This document shows, piece by piece, positions 42,179-50,948 of a DNA stretch of 64,000 nucleotides (the stretch's first letter is position 1; every line of letters begins with the position of its first letter). Below the pieces are notes generated by a model. It saw nothing but the letters and a program-made list of their open reading frames with translations. It made no database searches and was not told the origin of the DNA. Source of the stretch: Treponema sp. UBA6367 (lineage in GTDB: Bacteria; Spirochaetota; Spirochaetia; Treponematales; Treponemataceae). The position numbers and the translations under genes are program-made. The DNA lies in the NCBI GenBank assembly GCA_002437725.1, contig DJRF01000025.1:95825-159824 (forward strand), given 5' to 3'.

Positions 42179-44089
42179 CTACATTGACGCCAAAGCCGCC
42201 AATTCTTCCCACCTAGAATACTTTGCATCCAAATCTGCGCTTACTTTTGAATACTCTTTGTTCAAAGTTTGAAAGTCAACGTTTCCGCCTTTAGAAAGCT
42301 GCCCTTCAAGTTCAGATTTTTTTTCTTCAAGCTCAAGAATTTTGCCTTCCAGCTCTTCAAATTCCTTTTTTTCTTTAAAGGTCATCTTCCGCTTCGCATT
42401 AGAAGGCTGCGAAACTTCTTGCGTTATACTCTGCTGTTTTTTTTCTGCCTGATTTTTTTCCTTTTGCTTTTGCTCGCGGTATTCAATATATTCAGAGCAT
42501 TTTCCTACAAAGCCAGAAATGCCGCCATCTTCTTCAAGAATAAAAAGAGAATCTGCGACTTTATCCATAAAGTAACGGTCGTGGCTAACAATCAAAAGGC
42601 AACCCTGATATTGCAAAAGAAAATCTTCCATTACGTTCATTGTAAAAATATCAAAGTCGTTTGTAGGCTCGTCTAGCACAAGAAAGTTTGGATTAGTCAT
42701 CAAAAGCCGGATTAAAAACAGACGTTTGCGCTCTCCTCCGCTCAAACTTGAAAGAGGCGAATGTTGTATTTTTCCTTCAAAACCAAATTCGTTCAAAAAA
42801 AGAGCGGCGCTCAAAGTTTTTCCGTCGGTACGAGTAATGTACTCGCCAGCTTCCTTTAAGTATTCAATTACAGTCTGATTCAAATCTTTAAATTGCGGAT
42901 TTTGATTGTAATAGCCAAAAACAGTGTTCACTCCGCAGGTTACAGTTCCTGTATCTGGCGGAACAAGGCCTGTAACTATATTTAAAAAAGTTGACTTTCC
43001 AGAGCCGTTATCGCCAAAAACACCGATTCGCTGCCCTTTTGTAAATGTATAAGAAAAGTCCTTTATAACTGGAACATTTTGACCGCCTGAGCAAACGCCG
43101 CCTTTTGGATATGACTTTGAAATGTGCTCAAGCTCTAAAACCTTTCCGCCAAGCCTACGCCCTTGAACTTCAAAAGAAAATCCTTTTTCCTGCCTAAATT
43201 TTTCGCGGTTTATTAATTGCATATCACGCTGAATTCGCGCTTTCGCCTTTGTTCCTCGAGCGCAAGGACCTCGCATAAGCCAGTCGCGTTCAAACCGCAA
43301 GATGCTTTCAATCCGTCTGTCTGTATTCTGCTGAATTTGAGCTTCGGTTTCTTTTTTTTCAAGGTAAGTTGAATAGTTTCCCTGATAGAGCTTTAAACGA
43401 TGATTTGCAATTTCAAAAATATTGGTGCAAACTGCATCCAAAAAATAGCGGTCGTGGGTAACCATTAAAACCGTTCTGTCTGTATCGTGCAAATAGTTTT
43501 GGAGCCAGGTAATCGTAGAAATATCCAAATGGTTTGTAGGCTCGTCCAAAAGCAATAGCTTTGAATCTTCGACCAGAACTTGAGCAAGAGCAACTTTTTT
43601 TACCATTCCACCGCTGAGCTCGCCCATTTTTCTGTTCAAATCAGTAATTCCCAACGTAGAAAGAATTGAAGAAACTTGAGATTCATAGTTCCACAAATCT
43701 TTGTCTTCCATCTTTTTATTCAATTCTTCATAACGCTTTTGCACGGAAGCACTTTCGCTTGTTGAAAGTTTTTGGCAGACTTCTAAAAAATCCTGAATTA
43801 TCGCGAGTTTTGGAGAAGGGCTTTTAAAAATGTGCTCTTTTATTGTATCATTCGGCTCAAAAACAGGAGATTGCGGCAAAAAAGAAAGTCCTGCGCTGCG
43901 GTTTATTACCACAGTTCCTTCATCGGGAGCTAGAACACCTGCAATTGTGTTCAATAAAGTGGATTTTCCAGAGCCGTTGCGCCCAATTAAAGCGGCTTTT
44001 TCGCCGTAGTCCAAACCAAAAGTTACTTCTGTAAAAAGAGGTTCTTCCCTTCCTATTTTTGAAACATTGTTTACCGAAAGTATATTCAT
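42179..44089 (-). CDS. ABC-F family ATPase (Uup-like)
   Basis: A 636-residue cytosolic protein with two ABC domains and no membrane segment. Domain 1: GRNGSGKST, LSGGMVKK, LLLLDEPTNHLD; domain 2: GDNGSGKST, LSGGERKR, FLVLDEPTNDFD. Both sites are complete. The inter-domain linker is present, and the C-terminal 90 residues are a Lys/Glu-rich coiled coil as in Uup. Such proteins act at the ribosomal E site or at branched DNA/ribosome interfaces. It ends 2 bp from the convergent radical-SAM gene, leaving no room for a terminator. Confidence 0.92.
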   Translation of the reverse strand: MNILSVNNVSKIGREEPLFTEVTFGLDYGEKAALIGRNGSGKSTLLNTIAGVLAPDEGTVVINRSAGLSFLPQSPVFEPNDTIKEHIFKSPSPKLAIIQDFLEVCQKLSTSESASVQKRYEELNKKMEDKDLWNYESQVSSILSTLGITDLNRKMGELSGGMVKKVALAQVLVEDSKLLLLDEPTNHLDISTITWLQNYLHDTDRTVLMVTHDRYFLDAVCTNIFEIANHRLKLYQGNYSTYLEKKETEAQIQQNTDRRIESILRFERDWLMRGPCARGTKAKARIQRDMQLINREKFRQEKGFSFEVQGRRLGGKVLELEHISKSYPKGGVCSGGQNVPVIKDFSYTFTKGQRIGVFGDNGSGKSTFLNIVTGLVPPDTGTVTCGVNTVFGYYNQNPQFKDLNQTVIEYLKEAGEYITRTDGKTLSAALFLNEFGFEGKIQHSPLSSLSGGERKRLFLIRLLMTNPNFLVLDEPTNDFDIFTMNVMEDFLLQYQGCLLIVSHDRYFMDKVADSLFILEEDGGISGFVGKCSEYIEYREQKQKEKNQAEKKQQSITQEVSQPSNAKRKMTFKEKKEFEELEGKILELEEKKSELEGQLSKGGNVDFQTLNKEYSKVSADLDAKYSRWEELAALASM

Positions 44090-44106
44090 TTTTTTCTATA
44101 CAAAAA

Positions 44107-44634
44107 CTACTGCCAAGATTCGTAAAGCCACATGGAATCTGGATAATAGTTCATAAAAAGTTCCTTTACGTCTTCTTTTTCAGCCCCGAAAGAAAGATGG
44201 CACATTCGAGTCTGCGCGTTGCTTGTTATAATAAATTTACCCAATGAATAAGCTCCATATCCAATATCGATTAAAGAATCCATATCAGTATCCGAAAAGG
44301 AAAATTCTATTTTCCAGGAGCGTTCATTTTCAAAAAAATCGGCGCTTACTTTTTTTACAAAGTACATACCCGGCTCAACATTGGATTTTATGAGTTCGCC
44401 ACGATAATTGCTTGTCATTGTATATGTTTTTCCAGTTTTATAGTTTTCCAGAACAACTGTAATTCCATTCTTTTGACTTTTTTGTCCGTAAAAATAATCA
44501 TCTGGAACGATTTCCGCATAGCCGTAAAACATTGCAACATTCTTTTGCGAAGGTTCTGGAATCGACGCGCAGCTTGTAAAAACAAGAGCAACAACACAGA
44601 TAAGCTCAAAAAACTTTTTCTTAATAACTTTCAT
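44107..44634 (-). CDS. Small lipoprotein of unknown function
   Basis: A 175-residue lipoprotein: signal ICVVALVFTSC, Cys about residue 22, then ASIPEPSQKN. The mature part seems a single beta-rich domain (GITVVLENYKTGKTYTMTSN, EPGMYFVKKVSADFF, LGKFIITSNAQTRMCHLSFG) of a kind seen in surface-exposed or carboxypeptidase-regulatory-like folds, but no family is recognised. CCTATAGGAG-type ribosome site precedes it, and an R2 palindrome lies just upstream. It is part of a minus-strand run with the 44681 gene upstream and the ABC-F gene downstream. Confidence 0.78.
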   Translation of the reverse strand: MKVIKKKFFELICVVALVFTSCASIPEPSQKNVAMFYGYAEIVPDDYFYGQKSQKNGITVVLENYKTGKTYTMTSNYRGELIKSNVEPGMYFVKKVSADFFENERSWKIEFSFSDTDMDSLIDIGYGAYSLGKFIITSNAQTRMCHLSFGAEKEDVKELFMNYYPDSMWLYESWQ

Positions 44635-44654
44635 AAAATTTTAACTCCTATAAG

Positions 44655-44675
44655 AAAGTTTGCAACGCAAACTTT
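44655..44675 (-). repeat. R2 repeat, palindrome only
   Basis: AAAGTTTGC-AAC-GCAAACTTT between two minus-strand genes, 5 nt from the ribosome site of the lipoprotein gene. Confidence 0.8.
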
Positions 44676-44680
44676 TTAAG

Positions 44681-45382
44681 CTATTCTATTTTTCTAGGTA
44701 CAAAGTACCAAAAAGGTGCGGGATAGATTTGCGCTTTTCCAGTTGCAATTGCGGTTTCCGGAGAAAGCGGATATTCATTTTCGAGCATTTGCGAATAAGT
44801 TTTTTCGCCCGTTATGTACCACAACGTTAGAAGAACTGCTGGCTTTTGGATTTGCATTGAAGGGATTTCCAAATACGCTTTTAGCATGGCGACTGGTTCA
44901 ATTGTCTGTTCATAAGTTTCTGCGCCGCTCAATGCGCACCATTGGTCGTAAAGTTTTACAGTCGCTTGAATTTCCTCGCTTTTTGAATTGCGAACTGCGG
45001 AATTAAGCCAGTTTTTTGCATTTTCGTAGTCGCCGGCACTTAAGGCGCATCGAACAGCGTCAATTACAAGCCGTTCGCTAGATTTTTTAGGCATACCTTC
45101 AGCATTGCCGGCTGTAATGCCAGCTGCGATTGAATAAGACTTCTGGGCATCTGCATAAAGAGCCATTGCTTCTTGCAAAGTTCCCAAAAAAGCATAGGCA
45201 GCCTTTTTTTCCGCTGGAACGGATATATTTCCTATAACAGACTGAATATACTTTACAGCATCTTCAGGATTTTCTTTTAGGACTGCCTGTTCAGACATTT
45301 TTTTTGCAGTAAGTTCTTGCGCAAAAAGCAAATTTGATAAAGCCAATGAAAAAGCGATAAGAACAAATATTTTTATTTTCAT
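44681..45382 (-). CDS. Exported helical-repeat protein of unknown function
   Basis: A 233-residue protein with a cleavable signal peptide (IKIFVLIAFSLALSNLLFAQ). The mature part is helical, with TPR-like pairs (AAYAFLGTLQEAMALYADAQ, DAVRCALSAGDYENAKNWLN). The C-terminus ends APFWYFVPRKIE. A periplasmic scaffold or lipoprotein-interacting role is possible but not shown. The ATG at 45382 overlaps the stop of the upstream LapA gene (ATGA), so the two are translationally coupled; a start at 45391 is less likely. Confidence 0.75.
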   Translation of the reverse strand: MKIKIFVLIAFSLALSNLLFAQELTAKKMSEQAVLKENPEDAVKYIQSVIGNISVPAEKKAAYAFLGTLQEAMALYADAQKSYSIAAGITAGNAEGMPKKSSERLVIDAVRCALSAGDYENAKNWLNSAVRNSKSEEIQATVKLYDQWCALSGAETYEQTIEPVAMLKAYLEIPSMQIQKPAVLLTLWYITGEKTYSQMLENEYPLSPETAIATGKAQIYPAPFWYFVPRKIE

Positions 45383-45798
45383 ACAGGACATCCTGTTTCT
45401 GCCTGAGAAGAAATTGCTTCTTCAGAAGGATTTTCGCTCTTTTCTTTTAGAGGCTCTTTTTCTAAAGATTCTGCCACGTTTTTTTCAGCGTTTTGGGAAG
45501 TTGAATTTTGTTTTTCTTCTGCTTTTTTAGAATCTTTTTTTTGCTTGATTTCTGCTTTTTTTAGTTTTTCAGCAATTTTCTTTTCAAGCTTGCCTTTTCT
45601 TGCGGACTTATTAATAAAAGCAAACGGCAAAGTTACAATTACGCCAGCCACAAAAGAAATTATAATCGTTAAAAAAACTGGAACCTGCGAAAATGTGTGA
45701 AATAAAACATTTACATCGCATTTGTTATCAAGATTAAATCCTGCAAAAAAGGCTAACACAACTACGCAAATAATTGAAATAATCAGTTTTACAATCAT
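45379..45798 (-). CDS. LapA-domain membrane protein
   Basis: A 139-residue protein with two membrane helices (about residues 3-24 and 38-60) separated by CDVNVLFHTFSQVPVFLTII, the pattern of the LapA domain (DUF1049). The C-terminal 75 residues are a Lys/Glu-rich coiled coil and low-complexity tail. E. coli LapA works in lipopolysaccharide assembly; treponemes lack typical LPS, so the role here may differ. The start is the ATG at 45798 behind AAGAGG; a GTG 6 nt earlier is the alternative. Confidence 0.8.
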   Translation of the reverse strand: MIVKLIISIICVVVLAFFAGFNLDNKCDVNVLFHTFSQVPVFLTIIISFVAGVIVTLPFAFINKSARKGKLEKKIAEKLKKAEIKQKKDSKKAEEKQNSTSQNAEKNVAESLEKEPLKEKSENPSEEAISSQAETGCPV

Positions 45799-45827
45799 AA
45801 ACACCTCTTAAATTATTTTTTGACCTG

Positions 45828-47216
45828 CTAATTTACAACAGTTCCTCGATATGTGTGTCCGCTAAGCTCGTCAAGATGAACCGTTAAAAATTTCCCAATC
45901 ATATTTTTTTCTGCTGGAAAGGCAACTTTTTCATTGCGGGCAGTTTTTCCTAGAAGCTCGTTTTTATTATCGCGGCTAACACTTTCTGCAAGAACCTGCA
46001 CAGTTTGCCCGACATTTTTCTGCATTTCTTCCTGTGTAATTACAAGTTGCAAATCGATAACTCTTTGCAGGCGTTCGCTCTTTACTTCCGCTGGCAATTG
46101 CTTCATTTTTGCAGCCGGCGTTCCTTCCCTAGGATTATAGTAGTACATCATTGCAGATTCGTATCGAACCTTTTTCATTAAATCTAAGGTCTGCTCAACG
46201 TCTTGTTCAGTTTCGCCAGGAAATCCCATCATAATGTCAGTGGTAAGGGAGACATCTGGAATAGCTTTTTTTATGCGTTCAACAAGCTCAAGATACTGTT
46301 CGCGAGTGTAATGTCGGTTCATAGCTTTTAATACGGCGGTCGAGCCGTTTTGAACAGGAAGATGTATGTGATGGCAAAGAACTTTTTCCTTTGCAATAAC
46401 TTCAATAACAGAATCGCTAAAGTCTTTTGGATGGCTAGAAGTAAAACGTACCCAGCCAATAGAAGAATTTGCTTTTTTTAGGTGATTTGCAATTATTTGA
46501 AGCAGAGCCGCAAAATCTGTGTCGTTGCCGTCGGAATCTTTTCCGTGATAGGAATTTACATTTTGACCTAGCAAGGTTACATCGCGGACTCCATACCCAT
46601 TTAAGGTATCAAGCTCTTTTAAAATATCTTCAACCGGACGGCTAATCTCTCTTCCGCGAACGTAAGGAACTATGCAATATGTGCAAAAGTTATTGCAGCC
46701 GTGCATTATTGGAACAAAGCAGCCAAAGTTGCCCTGCTCGTAAGAAACTGGCGCAAACTTGTACTGCTCAGTGTCATCAGGAATAAAAGCTGGACGGCCT
46801 TCTTCAACCGCATCTATTATTTCGCCAAAATGATGCTTTGCATAAGTGCCCACAACGTAATCGATGCAAGGCCAGTCCTTTTTTACAGAATCTAAAAGAC
46901 GCTCCGCCATGCAGCCCATAAAAACAAGAGTGAGAGGCTTTGGCCCATCTTTTGCGTACTCTGCAGCATCCTCTAACAATTTTATTTTTGCGTCAGGTTT
47001 ACATTCGCGAACTTTTTTTAACCCTGTAAACCAGCCTAATCTTCCAATAATTCTATCTTCTGCAGTTTTTCGAATGGAGCAAGTATTTATTATAATCATA
47101 TCGCTCAACTGAATGTTGCCTGCCTTTTTCCAGCCTCTAGAAATAAGAAGCTGTTCAACGGCGGCACTTTCTGCAACATTCATTTCGCAGCCATAAGTTT
47201 CAAAAAAATAGGTCAT
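45828..47216 (-). CDS. miaB: tRNA-2-methylthio-N6-dimethylallyladenosine synthase MiaB
   Basis: A 462-residue radical SAM methylthiotransferase acting on A37 of tRNAs. The N-terminal UPF0004 domain has its three cluster cysteines in TYGCEMNVAE, INTCSIRKTAEDR and VFMGCMAERL. The radical SAM motif is HGCNNFCTYCIVPYVRG. The C-terminal TRAM domain covers the last 65 residues. The ATG at 47216 is chosen: TTGAGA-N17-TATAAT ends exactly 6 nt before it, and there is no ribosome site, so this is the clearest leaderless candidate in the window. Confidence 0.96.
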   Translation of the reverse strand: MTYFFETYGCEMNVAESAAVEQLLISRGWKKAGNIQLSDMIIINTCSIRKTAEDRIIGRLGWFTGLKKVRECKPDAKIKLLEDAAEYAKDGPKPLTLVFMGCMAERLLDSVKKDWPCIDYVVGTYAKHHFGEIIDAVEEGRPAFIPDDTEQYKFAPVSYEQGNFGCFVPIMHGCNNFCTYCIVPYVRGREISRPVEDILKELDTLNGYGVRDVTLLGQNVNSYHGKDSDGNDTDFAALLQIIANHLKKANSSIGWVRFTSSHPKDFSDSVIEVIAKEKVLCHHIHLPVQNGSTAVLKAMNRHYTREQYLELVERIKKAIPDVSLTTDIMMGFPGETEQDVEQTLDLMKKVRYESAMMYYYNPREGTPAAKMKQLPAEVKSERLQRVIDLQLVITQEEMQKNVGQTVQVLAESVSRDNKNELLGKTARNEKVAFPAEKNMIGKFLTVHLDELSGHTYRGTVVN

Positions 47217-47222
47217 ACTCAA

Positions 47223-47251
47223 ATTATAATAAAAATAGCCGTTATTCTCAA
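47223..47251 (-). promoter_or_regulatory. miaB promoter, probably leaderless
   Basis: On the minus strand TTGAGA (47251-47246), 17 nt, TATAAT (47228-47223), then TTGAGT and the ATG. With a start point 6-7 nt after the -10 box the mRNA begins at the AUG. Confidence 0.75.
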
Positions 47252-47290
47252 CAAGATTTCAAATTAAAGCCCTAAAGTCGGAATAAAAAA

Positions 47291-47331
47291 GAACAAAAAA
47301 AACTTCGGGGACGGACTATCCTCGAAGTTTT
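47291..47331 (-). terminator. Intrinsic terminator after the porin-like gene
   Basis: On the minus strand AAAACTTCGAGGA and TCCCCGAAGTTTT form a 13-bp stem (one G-U pair) followed by T8. A smaller GAAAGCC/GGCTTTC hairpin (47353-47367) lies between it and the stop codon. Confidence 0.92.
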
Positions 47332-47370
47332 AGGCGATTAGATTTTCAGTTCGAAAGCCGGGCTTTCAGT

Positions 47371-48384
47371 TTATTTTTTAGAAAGCTTGTATTTCCAGCT
47401 AAATGGAATTGAAAGACCTGCAAATCCATCTGCATCAAAAGCGGTGCGAACTCCCAATGTAAATGTTCCTACATTTGTCTTGTATTCTCCGTAAGGATAA
47501 AGAACAAATCTGTTGTCTTCGTCGGATTCCAAGCCGTGCCTTACATCAGCTTTTAGGCTCAAATCAAGGTCATCTAAAGGCGCGTAAGAAACTGCCAATG
47601 CTATATAGTATGGAATTCCGTCCTGTGCATAAGCGTCTCCGCTTCCGTCGCCTTTTATATTATTTAGACCAATCTGCATATCGCTTGCCAAAAACCATCC
47701 TGAATCGCCAAAGTCGTAAGAATAACTAACTTGCAATGCGTGTTCAGTTGATGGCAAATAATCATCATTATTGTAGTTGTAAACATAACCTGCGTTCAAT
47801 GTAAGATTTTTTACAATATTAAGCCCTGCAAAATAGCCGAAACTTACAGATTTTTCAGTTACATCTTGAGCTGTAAAACCTACATTAAATATATCTTTTT
47901 GAGAATAAAGCAACCCGAAATTCAAATTAAGGCGGCTTTCAGCGGCAACTGCAGTTGAAAACTTGAAGCCTGCAATATCAAGAACAACGCCTGCACCGTC
48001 ATTGTCAGCAAGTTTTCCGTAACTAACTACGTCGTCATTTGCAAGAAGAGAAGCTGAAGGAATTGCCCACTTTGAAAAGAATTTGTTTCCGCCAATAAAA
48101 TTCAAAAATTCAACTGGACGAAGATTTACATATCCTGAAAGTGAAAGTTTACTTGTAATATCCAATCTTATTCTGGAATCGAGTTTTTCAGAAGCAACAT
48201 CCAACTGAACTCTGTCGCCAACACTTACAGCTTGCTTGTTAAAATCCTTGTCGAAAACTAAAAAGTCATCAGCCTTTGTGTTGTCCGAATCGCCACCAAA
48301 AGTATTTGACAAAGAGACAGACTGCGCAAACGCGCCAGCAAGAAAACCAAGAAGCACCACTGTCGCAATAAAATGTTTTTTCAT
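47371..48384 (-). CDS. Outer-membrane beta-barrel (porin-like) protein
   Basis: A 337-residue protein with a signal peptide (ATVVLLGFLAGAFAQ, cleaved after AFA). The mature part alternates amphipathic strands and acidic, Asp/Asn-rich loops, for example SGYVNLRPVEFLNFI and KNLTLNAGYVYNYNNDDYLP, and ends WKYKLSKK. Layout and length suit a 12- to 16-strand barrel of the Treponema outer membrane. An array of 11-bp repeats similar to that of pstS lies upstream, suggesting induction by phosphate starvation and hence a role in phosphate or anion uptake; this is inference. RBS is AGAGG. Confidence 0.8.
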   Translation of the reverse strand: MKKHFIATVVLLGFLAGAFAQSVSLSNTFGGDSDNTKADDFLVFDKDFNKQAVSVGDRVQLDVASEKLDSRIRLDITSKLSLSGYVNLRPVEFLNFIGGNKFFSKWAIPSASLLANDDVVSYGKLADNDGAGVVLDIAGFKFSTAVAAESRLNLNFGLLYSQKDIFNVGFTAQDVTEKSVSFGYFAGLNIVKNLTLNAGYVYNYNNDDYLPSTEHALQVSYSYDFGDSGWFLASDMQIGLNNIKGDGSGDAYAQDGIPYYIALAVSYAPLDDLDLSLKADVRHGLESDEDNRFVLYPYGEYKTNVGTFTLGVRTAFDADGFAGLSIPFSWKYKLSKK

Positions 48385-48483
48385 AATTTTACCTCTTTTT
48401 TCTGATTGCTTTAATGTTTTTTTACAAACAATCAGTTTATGTCTGAACTATAAAAGTTTTTTGTTTGTTTTTAATGGAATATT

Positions 48484-48522
48484 TGCAAACAAAACGTAAA
48501 ACTTTGTGAAATTTAAGCAAAA
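48484..48522 (-). promoter_or_regulatory. Pho-box-like array upstream of the porin-like gene
   Basis: On the minus strand TTTTGC, TTTCAC, TTTACG and TTTGCA recur with an exact 11-bp period (plus-strand starts 48517, 48506, 48495, 48484). PhoB-type boxes are direct repeats with this period. A TATAGT box lies about 32 bp downstream (48452-48447). The array begins directly at the phoU stop codon. Confidence 0.6.
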
Positions 48523-49161
48523 CTATCGTTTAAATTGTCCTGTAATAGAAAAGATTGCCCATTCGGCGATATTTGTGGCATGGTCGCCAATTCGTTCAAA
48601 GTATTTGGCAATCATCAAGTAATCCAAAATTTGCTCTCCGTTTTCAGATTTTTTTATTTCGCTTACCAAGCTTGTTTTTACAGAATAGAACAAGTCATCA
48701 ACAATATCGTCCTGAGCAATAACTGCAAGAGCCTTTGAAACATCTTTAGAAATATACGCTTCTAGGCTATTGTGAAGCATACTGATAACTTCTGCAGACA
48801 TTTTATTGATATTTTCAAGGCCATTGTACTTAAAATCTGGCAATTTGATTATTAAATCCGCAATATCCGAGGCGTGATCGCCAATCCGTTCCATATCTGT
48901 TACCATTTTTAATGCCGATGTAATAACTCTAAGATCGCCTGCAACTGGCTGCTGCTGAAGCAAAAGTTTTATGCACTGCTGTTCAATTTCTCTTTCTTTA
49001 GAATCGATTGCATCATCGTTCTTCATTATTGCATACGCAGAATCGCAATTTTTTTCTGCTAAAGCAAGGACTGTCTGCTGTATTGCAACTTCGATAAGTT
49101 TTCCCATGGAAATAAGGTTTTCGTTTAAACTTGAAAGCTCTTCTTTGTATTTTTCTCTCAT
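48523..49161 (-). CDS. phoU: Phosphate uptake regulator PhoU
   Basis: A 212-residue all-helical protein with two PhoU domains; the repeated MERIGDHASDIADL and FERIGDHATNIAEW carry the metal-binding E/D-xxx-D signature. PhoU restrains the Pst transporter and signals phosphate status to the PhoR kinase. It is the last gene of the pst operon, 91 bp after pstB, with a truncated R2 palindrome in the gap. No PhoB/PhoR genes are in the window. Confidence 0.96.
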   Translation of the reverse strand: MREKYKEELSSLNENLISMGKLIEVAIQQTVLALAEKNCDSAYAIMKNDDAIDSKEREIEQQCIKLLLQQQPVAGDLRVITSALKMVTDMERIGDHASDIADLIIKLPDFKYNGLENINKMSAEVISMLHNSLEAYISKDVSKALAVIAQDDIVDDLFYSVKTSLVSEIKKSENGEQILDYLMIAKYFERIGDHATNIAEWAIFSITGQFKR

Positions 49162-49220
49162 TTTATTTTCCTCAACAAGCTAAAAATATTCAGTTTACGC
49201 ATATTTTAAATATAAAAATG

Positions 49221-49235
49221 GTTTGCAACGCAAAC
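49221..49235 (-). repeat. R2 repeat, palindrome only
   Basis: GTTTGC-AAC-GCAAAC in the pstB-phoU intercistronic gap, directly behind the pstB stop. Confidence 0.7.
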
Positions 49236-49252
49236 TTTTCAAAAGACTTAAA

Positions 49253-50011
49253 TCAACCAAATCTTCCTGAAATGTATTCTTCGGTTTTTGCACATTTTGG
49301 CATAGAGAATATTTGCTCTGTATCTCCTGTTTCTATAATTTCTCCTAAAAGGAAGAATACTGTTTTATCTGAAATACGAACCGCTTGCTGCATATTATGA
49401 GTAACAATTACGATTGTGTATTTTTCTTTTAGCTGCATTACGCAGTCTTCAATTTTAGAAGTTGAAATAGGATCCAGCGCAGATGTAGGCTCGTCCATAA
49501 GAAGGACATCTGGCTGAACCGCAAGAGCCCGCGCAATGCAAAGACGCTGCTGCTGTCCTCCGCTTAAAGCCAAGGCTGATTTCTTTAAGTTGTCTTTCAT
49601 TTCGTCCCAAATGGCGGCGTTTTTTAAAGATGTCTCAACAATTTCATCAAGCTCGCTTTTTTTTGTTATTCCATGCGTTCTAGGTCCAAAGGCGATATTG
49701 TCATAAATGCTCATCGGAAAAGGGTTCGGCTTTTGAAAAACCATTCCAACTTTTCTTCGCAATTCGTTTACATCTTTTGTCTTAAAAATGTCCTGTCCAT
49801 CAAGAAAAATGTTTCCTGTGATGCGGCAGCCTTCTACAAGGTCGTTCATCCTGTTCAACGATTTTAGAAGAGTAGATTTTCCGCAGCCAGATGGTCCAAT
49901 AAAGGCCGTTATTTTGTTTTTATATATGTCAAGATTTATATTTTTTAATGCGTGAAAATCACCGTAATACAAATCCAAGTTTTCAATTTTAAGCTTTACA
50001 TCGTTTTCCAT
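49253..50011 (-). CDS. pstB: Phosphate ABC transporter ATPase PstB
   Basis: A 252-residue ABC ATPase: Walker A GPSGCGKST, signature LSGGQQQRLCIARAL, Walker B LLMDEPTSALDP. The sequence LKNINLDIYKNKITAFIGPS and GMVFQKPNPFPMSIYDNI are diagnostic of PstB. It powers PstSCAB. It lies 12 bp behind pstA. Confidence 0.97.
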   Translation of the reverse strand: MENDVKLKIENLDLYYGDFHALKNINLDIYKNKITAFIGPSGCGKSTLLKSLNRMNDLVEGCRITGNIFLDGQDIFKTKDVNELRRKVGMVFQKPNPFPMSIYDNIAFGPRTHGITKKSELDEIVETSLKNAAIWDEMKDNLKKSALALSGGQQQRLCIARALAVQPDVLLMDEPTSALDPISTSKIEDCVMQLKEKYTIVIVTHNMQQAVRISDKTVFFLLGEIIETGDTEQIFSMPKCAKTEEYISGRFG

Positions 50012-50023
50012 AAAAATCCCTGC

Positions 50024-50851
50024 CTATTTTTTTATTTTTTTTGCCAAAAAGGTCGAAAAAGCATTTATAAGAATTACAATTATAAGAAGCACTACCGCGG
50101 TCGCAAAAGCCTGCTCTGTGTGCAAGCCTTCAGAACTAAGGACGTACATATGAATTGCCAGCGTTCTTCCCGAACCAAAGATGTTTGCAGGAATTTTTGC
50201 TACCGTTCCCGCAGTGTAAATCAGAGCGGCAGTTTCTCCTACAACGCGGCCTGTTGCAAGAATAATTCCACTTAAAATTCCAGGCACTGCGCTTGGAAGA
50301 ACAATCTTAAAAATTGTCCTGACCTTTCCAGCTCCAAGTCCAAAGCTGCCTTCCCTATAAGAATCCGGAACCGCCAAAAGAGCTTCTTCCGTTGTTCGCA
50401 TTACAGTAGGAAGAATCATTATGGCTAAGGTGCAACTGCCTGCAATAAGCGAATATCCCCAGTGAAGATATGTAACAAACAGCAACATTCCAAAAAGACC
50501 ATACACAATTGAAGGAATGCCTGTAAGAGTTTCAGTTGTCAAGCGAACAAGTTTTACAAACTTATTTCCTTTTTTTGCATATTCAACCAAAAAAATAGCG
50601 CTGCCGATTCCCAAAGGACAAGCTATAAGCAGGGCTAAAAATGTCATTGTAAGAGTATTTACAAGGGCGGGAAAAACTGAGCAGTTTTCAGAAGTGTAAT
50701 GCACAGAAAAAAGAGATGGTTTTAAATAAGGCACACCTTTTATTAATATATATCCAAGCATAAACACAAGTATGCCAACTGTAAGAAAAGCACAAAAATA
50801 AACTAAATACCTTTCAATTTTTGACACTACAGAAGATTTTAAGAACTTCAT
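50024..50851 (-). CDS. pstA: Phosphate ABC transporter permease PstA
   Basis: A 275-residue inner-membrane permease with six helices and the EAA-type loop EGSFGLGAGKVRTIFKIVLP. I start at the ATG at 50851 behind GTGAGGTAAGG; the longer frame to 50893 has no ribosome site. It forms the channel together with PstC. Confidence 0.95.
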   Translation of the reverse strand: MKFLKSSVVSKIERYLVYFCAFLTVGILVFMLGYILIKGVPYLKPSLFSVHYTSENCSVFPALVNTLTMTFLALLIACPLGIGSAIFLVEYAKKGNKFVKLVRLTTETLTGIPSIVYGLFGMLLFVTYLHWGYSLIAGSCTLAIMILPTVMRTTEEALLAVPDSYREGSFGLGAGKVRTIFKIVLPSAVPGILSGIILATGRVVGETAALIYTAGTVAKIPANIFGSGRTLAIHMYVLSSEGLHTEQAFATAVVLLIIVILINAFSTFLAKKIKK

Positions 50852-50948
50852 CCTTACCTCACTTAAAGGGACATCTAAAACATTGCATAGCAAACTCGAT
50901 TAAGCTTGCGAACAGTTCTAGCTTCAAACCTTATAAAATCCCAATAAA

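Noticed and set aside
48501..48522. Pho-like array as part of the phoU coding end
   Set aside because: The phoU stop codon is at 48525-48523, so the repeats lie just outside the gene.
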